DNA of 64,000 nt from Petunia secreta (taxonomy: Eukaryota > Streptophyta > Magnoliopsida > Solanales > Solanaceae). The notes under the pieces are model-generated. The model made no database searches and had not been told where the DNA came from. It saw nothing but the letters and a program-made list of their open reading frames with translations. The DNA lies in assembly GCA_029990175.1 (NCBI GenBank), contig JARKIP010000017.1, positions 12,108,001 through 12,172,000 on the forward strand, in the 5' to 3' direction. The translations under genes and the position numbers were made by a program. This document shows positions 56,981 through 64,000 of this stretch, in pieces. How positions within the stretch are numbered: the first letter of the stretch is position 1; each line of letters opens with the position of its first letter.

Positions 56981-58641
56981 AGGTCCTGATCTTGATGTTC
57001 AAAATAATTAACCCTTTAGCAACGCATACCGAACTTAATAAAAATTTATTAAAGATGAAACTGATCGGTCAACTTATTCCAAAAGGAAAAATCGAGCCAG
57101 TACTGAAAAAGACCCAAAAGTTTGAGCAGGACACTTATTTTGTTAAAGAAAACTAGACGAAAAATACTTATTAAATTCTGAAAAATATTATATTTATTAA
57201 AAGGATAGAATACTTAAAATTTGACGCTAAAAAAAATATTTTTGTAAAATTAAGGCAGACCAAATAAAAATTCAAAAGGTATTTTAAAATAAAAATATGC
57301 AATGCATCCAGAAAATAAAGTAACTAAATGAATAAAAGAATAAAGCGGTTAATTCCTGCAAACAAATACAGTGTTAATCGAATCACAATATCAAGCAAAC
57401 TGAATTACCCAACAAACAACGCAAATGAATTACAGGCGGTTAGCACATAGCAAATAAGCATTTAGCAAGTTATTGCATAGTAGACAAATAATTAATATGT
57501 AGCAAACACAAGTAATCAAGCGTAAATGAAGATGCGGGCGTGTCCTACCTTGTAAGGTGCCTCTTTGTGCCAGAGGTGGGCTTAAGACGCCAAATAAGTG
57601 AAAACGAAAAGTAGTCCAAGCCGGTTTTGCAATAATCGAATTTAGAGCAAGTGACAATAACAGTAATAATAATTTCTCTTTCGTTATAACTTGATTTTAA
57701 GTACATCATTGTGACATAAAAAATGAAAACTGCCAGACATAATTTAAATACATCATTTTGAGTACAATGAAAATATAAATAACTGCTATAACTATGCTGC
57801 ATCAGGCTCGAGGAGGCAATGGAACTAAAGCGCGGGCCTGTTTCGATCAATCCTTGCTTGCACAATCGGTGTAATTTCTGACATCTGGTCCCAAATGTGG
57901 TTTGCATCCAAAAACTTACTTGAATCAAACATCGACCAAATGGATCGAACGTCTTATCGTCCTTTCGACGTCTCTTGCCCCAACTTGTTATCTTCTTGCA
58001 AGTATCTTCTCAATTTCAACTTGATGACTTATTTGAATACCTCTTGAATTCAAGTATCTTCTAGTCTACAAAATTAATAAAAGTATTCTAAATTTAATTA
58101 ATTGCATAACTTGGCTTGGACTGGAAGTTTCGTTATCACATAAACACATAATATGCACTGTTGTTGGGTTTAAACCCGTCAACGAAAAAGGGCGGTTTTC
58201 CTAACTATGGAGGCGGTACCAAGGACCGGGTCCAATCTAAGGCTTATGCATGCATGTTCCTAAAGGAAACTCTAGAGTGGGTTTACTAAACACAAGGCTG
58301 TTTTGAGTGGCAAGCGGTCACGCGGTAGTAAAACTATCCGCTCACCCCGCAGGTACGCGCACTCTTTCTTAAAGGATTTTTTGTGAGTTGTTGGTGTATA
58401 TGCATACACCACGCGGGTATAAGTAACCATGAAGAAGCTCCCAGGAGTGGGGGAGATATGAACGGAATGCCAGTTTTATATGTGCACAAATAAAGTGTAG
58501 TGACATGCTTTCAGTGACAAACAATTGCAAATAATCAAATTAACTAAACATGTTATTTTGAAAATAATAAACAAATAAAGAGTTATCTTGTGAAAACCTT
58601 GCGGTTAGAACCTTAAGGTATCCCCAGCAGAGTCGCCACGT
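56981..58641 (-). other. Y 5' leader with primer-binding site
   Basis: 1.66 kb without a supported gene. Next to the right LTR, on the - strand, TGGCGACTCTGCTGGGGA (58638-58621) is the PBS, of the kind reported for Ogre elements (tRNA-Arg type, from memory). Confidence 0.7.
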
Positions 58642-60326
58642 TGTTGAACCCTAAAAATTATCCTTTCTTTAAGAAAAGATAGATTTTGGGTATAATATTC
58701 AATAAAATGGGATTCTAAAGGACTTTCTTTTGGAGTCGCCACCTAATTTAGGAGAATTAGGAACCAATTAATTAAATAGTGCGTGCAAGCACTCCGCTTT
58801 AAGGAAAATGGTCTTTTCAGAGATTCTAAGTAAGAGGTTCAGTTCTTTTCGAAAGAAGGTTTCAATTTGAAAGCACTTTCGAAAATCCGTAAAATTACGG
58901 TTAATCCTTCGGTTTTCACAAAATAGCTTAAATAAATGAAACTTTCAAAAATTAATCTAAAAGTCTTATAATTAATGCCAAAATTCTAAAATTACATTAA
59001 ATTATGCTTTAAAGGAATAGGGATTTAAATGAACTTAGACTTGAAAAAGTTGCAATTTTGCTAACATAGAAAATCTAATTAATTGGAAAGAAGTTGTAAT
59101 TTATTGAATTTAAAATCAAGTTATTTGCTTAATCATTTCCGGATTCAATTGCACGCGCTATTTAACTAAAAGGTTCACAATTCATAAATAAGATGGAGAT
59201 TCTAAAGAAATAAACTACTCACAAAATAACTCAATAGATAATAAACATTCATTAATAAATCGATAATCGAACAAATTATTCTACAACTAATAAGGGGAAA
59301 ATTCCTAATGACATGCGAATTCTAAGGGATTGAGAAAGAGAAGAGGTTTAGAAGAAGAACCCGAAAATTGGCAAACTCGCGGGAGCCTTGAATTTATTTA
59401 ATTTTATACATTTATGCCCATGAGCCTAAAACATCACATGGCTCAACAAAGCATTTTTTTTTAAAAGTCCTTTCTTGACTTGAACTTGAGTTTAAAATGC
59501 GAGTTGACTCCAATGCGACCTCATCCCATAGACCGATCCCAATTGGTGAGTTTACCCAACTCGATCCCAAGGGTATATTTATTTTGGAGCAGCGAGCTAG
59601 GGCGAGGGATCCGAAGAAAGAGCGACTCAAACAAAAGCGATGAACTCGAACAAGGTAGACGACTTGAACGGCGACGCGATGATACAACTCGAATACCCAG
59701 AAACAGTGATGCCAAGAAAACTTAAAACTAAAAAAATATATGTTCTGCCTCTCTATAAATTTCTGCTGCTAAAAAAACTATCAACTTTAGAACTTCAAAC
59801 CCAGAACTCTCTGCCGCTCCTCCCTTCTCAAATGACCTTTAGCTTTCAATTTATAGGAGAACAAATTAGGGTTCCTGGATTGAATGAAATCCCTAAAAGA
59901 ACCTTCTAACAGTCCAATTTGGATAAGATCTTTTATGTGGAACGTGGGGGACCATGACAGTACAAGCCTTTTGGACGGATTCATTTGAATTTTGGGAAAA
60001 TTGGGCGCGGGTTGAAGGGAAACGAGTTGGGGAACTTTGAAATCGGGTTCGGGGAAAGGGATAACTGAATTGGGTAATGTATGTATATGTGTTTACATGG
60101 ATGGGTTGAAATTGAGGCTGGTCTTGCGCAGTTAGCCCCTTTGTTTTTTAGATTTTAATGGGTAAGTGGATGAATTGCAGGGATAAGTTGAAATTAAGGC
60201 TACGCATTGCAATTTTAGCCACTTTTAACTGAAATTTATCAATTACCTTTAATTTTCAAAATTGATTTTAATTTAAAATAATTAGACTTTTAATTAAAAC
60301 TTCCGGGACAAAATTGGGTGTCAACA
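58642..60326 (-). repeat. Y 5' LTR (right copy)
   Basis: 1685 bp. Differences from the left copy concentrate in the first 790 bp (about 25 by eye) and last 350 bp (about 5). About 540 bp in between (59420-59970) appear identical to the left copy. Confidence 0.9.
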
Positions 60327-62144
60327 TTCCCGATATCGAGGGATGGCTGATTACAGTTCTGGACAAGACCACCAATGACGAGAGAGCTTAGAAACTGATA
60401 GCTGCTCTCTTGAAAGTGAATGTCAAACATCACGGTATACTTCCTTTCCCTCTTCCTTTAATTTTCACAAAATCGGCTTCCCTTGTTAATGGATGAAATT
60501 TTCTACAAGCATTACGGGCACGGGGCTAAGTAAGCGACAACGATGCCGAAGAAGCTGAAGGGGAGAAACTTGATAAAGCTCTCCCGAAGAAGAAAAAGAA
60601 AACATCCTACCACGATCTCAAGGAAAGGTACTTTTCTTAGAGTGCCCCAAAAGATCAAGAGGTAGGCACATCGACTGCCCCCAAACTTATCAAAGACTTT
60701 ATAGTGGGCACAGTTTCAGTCGTTGATGCGGTGAAAGCTGCCGAGGAAGATATCCCTGTTCATTTCGCCCCTGAGGACGAGGAGGCTGAGGAATCATGCT
60801 CTGAGCAACTGCTGAAGCGCCCGAAGAAGCCTAGAAAAGAAAGGATCTAGGAAGTGGCTGAACAGCTTAAGGCCGCCGAAGAGTATGATAGAATTCCCCC
60901 AGCTGATTTTAGGGTCGGAGGACAACATCCTCTATCGCCCATTGCAGAGGATCTAGCTGAAGTTACTTCAGGATTTGGAGGTTCGTCTGGGAAGAAACAA
61001 GGTGCCATAGTTCCCATGGGGCCAATGCCCGAAGTGAGGGAGACTGCCATTGTCCCCATAGATCGAGTGACTGAGGAGAGAGGACCGAGGAAGGGCAAGT
61101 TTCCTCTCGATCGACAAGTAGACACAATAAAGTCTAAGCATGCGGAGAGCTCAGGCTCATCGTTTTATGTGTCGGATCACGAAGAGCTTGTGATTCCATT
61201 CCTTGGAGGTGAAGAGGCTGCATCTTTTACTTCTCTTAAGAGGTTCGATACTGCTGGGGAAATAAGTGAACGGTCAATTACAGTGACCATTCCTGGCAAC
61301 GTTGACCTGCTCAGGTGTCTAAAGCATCTTACAGATTACCTCTATGAGGTGACAGGTCCGACGGAGAGGGCTCGGCTGAATTGCCACAATGATTTGAGCA
61401 TGCCTTCCCAAATTGCTTTCAGTGTCTTTCGAGTAATTTTAACCCTTCTTTCTTGATCACACAAACTCTTTTGTTTATTTCCTTCCTCTAACTTTATTTT
61501 GTTGTTTTTTTTGTTTTTAAAATACTATTACGGCTATTGAAACAGCCGACCGAATTCGCCAGCTTCAAGCCAAAATTGTGCCCTTGAACGAGCGAGCTGC
61601 CCACCTTGTTTCGGCTGGCAGTGGGTGGCATAATAGCTTGAAGATTTTGAAAGTGAAATATTCTGAGCTCGAAGCTGAGTTAACCAAGAAAGCAACCGCA
61701 CACGCTCTTCATGAGTCGGAGTTGGAGTCTCAAATCCAAGCTTTGAATGATCAACTTGAGCTATTTGAAGCTAACATGGGTAGCAAATGTGCTAAGTTTG
61801 AGTCTGAGCTGAAGGACAAGCATTTTGAGATCGCCAGGCTGAACGATGAGCTTCACACTCTTTGAGGTGGCAATGAGGACTTGACCGCTCAAGTTAACGC
61901 TTTGACAGAGACGAATAAAAGCCTTCAGCAAGATTTGGTGGGTCAGAGGCGCGCGATGGCGGAAGAATTAGAAGAGTGGAGGGAGCTAATCCTTGCAGAA
62001 TCCAGGCGTGACGTGCTGCGGGAGATGTCCGAACGCAGAGTCAATGTCGCCGCTGAATTAGAAGAGATCGTTCAAGTTGTGAGGTTGGCTCGTGAAGACC
62101 TCGGGCTCCCACCAAGCTCCTCCGATGATGAAGGCGATGAATAA
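60327..62144 (+). pseudogene. Z antisense gene, 3' part (coiled coil)
   Basis: Continues exon 2 of Z's antisense gene after Y, to CACG before GTATAC at 60434. T1's exon 2 ends at the same CACG before GTAAGC, and the exon lengths agree (131 against 132 bp, counting TTCC once). A TAG interrupts near 60389. A Lys/Glu-rich exon (about 60510-60850) has stops near 60639 and 60848, then 60854-61456 is open. After a probable intron (about 61435-61545) a coiled-coil region runs to 62144 with one TGA at 61863. It ends in the short acidic tail S-S-D-D-E-G-D-E, the same plan as T1's product. Confidence 0.7.
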
Positions 62145-63266
62145 GGTTCTGGGACTTTGGATTTTATTTTGTTTTAGTCTATAATCCTTTCGACCACTTC
62201 TCCTTGTCGTTTTTTTTAAAGATAATAGGGTTGTTGGCCATTATGTAAATATTTTTGTTTGGATGAATTTCTTTTGTTTTCCTTTCTTTCTGTTTATTGC
62301 TTTAAGTATTGATTTTTGATGGTGTTTCCATAGTTCGAAGTGTCAACGTTTTGGTTGTAGCTATCGGAAAGAGCAAATTGATTGTGCCCAATGTAGTTAG
62401 CGTGTAACGAAGAATGACGTCTCATTTTCATGCAAGATCACTCTTCAAACATCGATTTCGGAAAATTATTGTAACACTCAAGTTGTTTGAATCAGCAAAT
62501 AACAACGAATGTTCAACAAGAAGTGTTGTATTATTCGATTTGTTGGCTGTTATCGTGCGCTTAGTACGTTTTGACCGATCGATCATCATAGTCGATTTTA
62601 GAACATGGCTGCTTTAAGGCGCTTATAAATATGAACTAAAACTTTGGCCACAAGTGGACCGTTTACATTTCATTTTGAACTAAAGTCACGAACAGTCTCC
62701 AGTGTGAGTGTCCGTTCGGCAAAAATCTTGGTATTAACCCCTTCTTCATGGACTCGAGCAGTCCGCAGACTCTTTTCGAATGCTTGTGAGCTTGACTTTG
62801 GGGCAGTCCCCAGTATTTGGGCAGTCCCCAATATCTCTTCGTACATTCGCCAACTTCGGACCCAAGCAGTCCCCAGTCGTCGAACAATCGGTTGAAAAAT
62901 AAAAATCACAAAAAATCCTTCCTCTTTCTCCATCCCCCCAGTGTTCGAGTACGAAGTATGAGGGGTCGGACACTGGTTCAATGCCTCTGTTATATAAATT
63001 CTGTATTTCCTGAAACAAGGACGCAAAGAAGAAACAAAGTGTATTTAAAGATGAAGACAGTGTTAGAGTGTTCGTCAGATTTATCGACCCCAACTGAGAG
63101 TGTTTCATGCTCGTTGGGTTAGTGGGTGATGTATGTCATCACTCAATTCAAACTATGCCTATCATCTAAAAGTGTCAGTACCAAAAACAATAACAAAGTA
63201 TGTCCGAGTTGGAGTAAGTAAAAGAGAACATAAAGAGTGAGGGTATGCGATACCGAACATTTTTTT
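62145..63266. other. Z spacer between antisense gene and integrase
   Basis: Non-coding junction of two convergent units. A CAGTCCCCAGT-like word occurs about five times between 62690 and 62880. Confidence 0.5.
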
Positions 63267-64000
63267 TTAGAAATGGAATTTCTTCAATTGGGTGATATTC
63301 CAATTGAATTCGACCGGTTTCGAGTCTAAGGTTTCCAGCTGATAAGATTTTTTGCCGACCGCTGCTTTGACCCGATAGGGTCCCTCCCAATTTGCTCCCA
63401 ACTTGCCTTTGTTGGGTTCATCCTTCTTTGGTCGTTTGATCTTCAGTACATAAACACCTGCATTAAAAGTTCGATAGCTGATCTTTTTGTTGAGGTACTT
63501 TTTTGCCATTTGTTTATGTGTTTGTATCCGGACCAACGCCATCTCTCTCTTTTCCTCGAGCAGATCCAAGCCTATTAACATGGCTTCCTTGCTTGACTCA
63601 TCGGTGGAGTGAGCAAACCGAAGGCTTGGTTCGCCGACCTCCACCAGAATAAATACTTCTGCTCCATAGACAAGTGATAATGGAGTCTCACCAGTGTTGT
63701 TTTTCACTGTTGGTCGATGAGTCCACAGCACACATGGGAGTTCATCCGGCCAATTGCCTTTTGATTCATCCATCCTGTTTTTAAAATACTCGATTACTGT
63801 CTTGTTGGAAGACTCAGCTTGTCCGTTTGCGCTGAGGTGATATGGAGTTGATGCGATTCGCTTGATCCCCTATTTTTTTGAAAAAGGCTGTGATTCGACA
63901 TCTAACGAACTGTTTGCTATTGTTGCACGCGATCTCCTTCGGGATCCAAAAGCGGCACATGATATTTTGATGGATGAATTTGATGACTTCCTATTCTTGC
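63267..64000 (-). pseudogene. Z integrase, 3' part (runs off the window)
   Basis: The C-terminal 168 codons (from 63773) are open: N-N-T-G-E-T-P-L-S-L, coiled K/E-rich middle, G-P-Y-R-V (about 63370) and a terminal ..LKKFHF, matching T1's ..LKRYYF end. Further upstream the core continues with Q-A-E-S-S-N-K (near 63810), then a frameshift at the T-run near 63877. Past it the second catalytic Asp region reads C-N-N-S-K-Q where T1 has C-D-N-G-K-Q. The rest of pol lies beyond 64000. Tat lineage; inactive. Confidence 0.85.

Larger units (their letters stand above)
49251..60326 (-). mobile_element. Y: Ogre-like non-autonomous element with two gag genes
   Basis: 11.1 kb. LTRs are 1684 and 1685 bp and have TGTTGA...TCAACA ends. 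The host sequence repeats TTCC on both sides (49247-49250 and 60327-60330). Orientation is - strand: PBS beside the right LTR, gag-A, gag-B, minisatellite, purine tract, left LTR. Gag sequence and a TGGCGACTCTGCTGGGGA-type PBS fit the Tat/Ogre group as I know it. No protease, RT, RNase H or integrase was found on either strand, so mobility would need help from a relative. LTR divergence is about 2% by eye. Confidence 0.85.

Noticed and set aside
1..64000. tRNA or rRNA genes, bacterial operons, insertion sequences
   Set aside because: None seen. The TGGTATCAGAGC matches are primer-binding sites of retrotransposons, not tRNA genes.

Overview
The window is plant nuclear DNA made almost entirely of LTR retrotransposons nested inside one another. 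I find no convincing host gene, tRNA or rRNA. Evidence for a plant: Ty3/gypsy lineages known only from plants (Tekay-like chromovirus, CRM-like chromovirus, Tat/Ogre-like elements with a second RNase H and an antisense gene), primer-binding sites matching plant initiator tRNA-Met, a plant-type L1 LINE tail, and AT-rich intergenic DNA with Helitron-like termini. The LINE and Tat proteins look most like those of Solanaceae; that is an impression from memory, not a search result.

Left part (1069-43125): one old compound element, called X here, laid out LTR - internal - LTR - internal - LTR on the + strand (LTR1 in two pieces, LTR2 16640-19132, LTR3 in two pieces). Flanking 5-mers ATTGG/ATTGA bracket the whole array. 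Three younger elements inserted into it, each with its own target-site duplication (TSD): a decayed Tekay-like element in LTR1 (2447-11471, TATGA/TATGC), a Tat-like element 'T1' in the second internal region (19823-30557, CTTGG/CTTGG), and an intact CRM-like element in LTR3 (35357-43087, GGTGC/GGTGC). X carries a broken chromovirus-type gag and an antisense Tekay-like integrase/LTR fragment, present in both internal regions.

Middle (43126-46870): flanking DNA of X, tandemly duplicated together with the 3' part of an X LTR, then a 5'-truncated LINE with an 11-bp TSD, then AT-rich DNA with a Helitron-like hairpin.

Right part (about 46870-64000): a second Tat-like element, 'Z', on the - strand. 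Its 3' LTR lies on the left, its antisense gene reads on the + strand, and its integrase runs off the right edge. Element 'Y' (49251-60326, - strand) has inserted into exon 2 of Z's antisense gene. Y is Ogre-like, has two gag-type genes, a large minisatellite and no pol.

Only the CRM-like element looks coding-competent: one open gag-pol frame of about 1714 codons that continues into its own 3' LTR, and LTRs differing at about three bases plus one 20-bp repeat unit. T1 and Z share an antisense spliced gene with matching TATA placement and matching intron boundaries. Boundaries were read by eye from repeat ends and TSDs. Divergence figures are hand counts.
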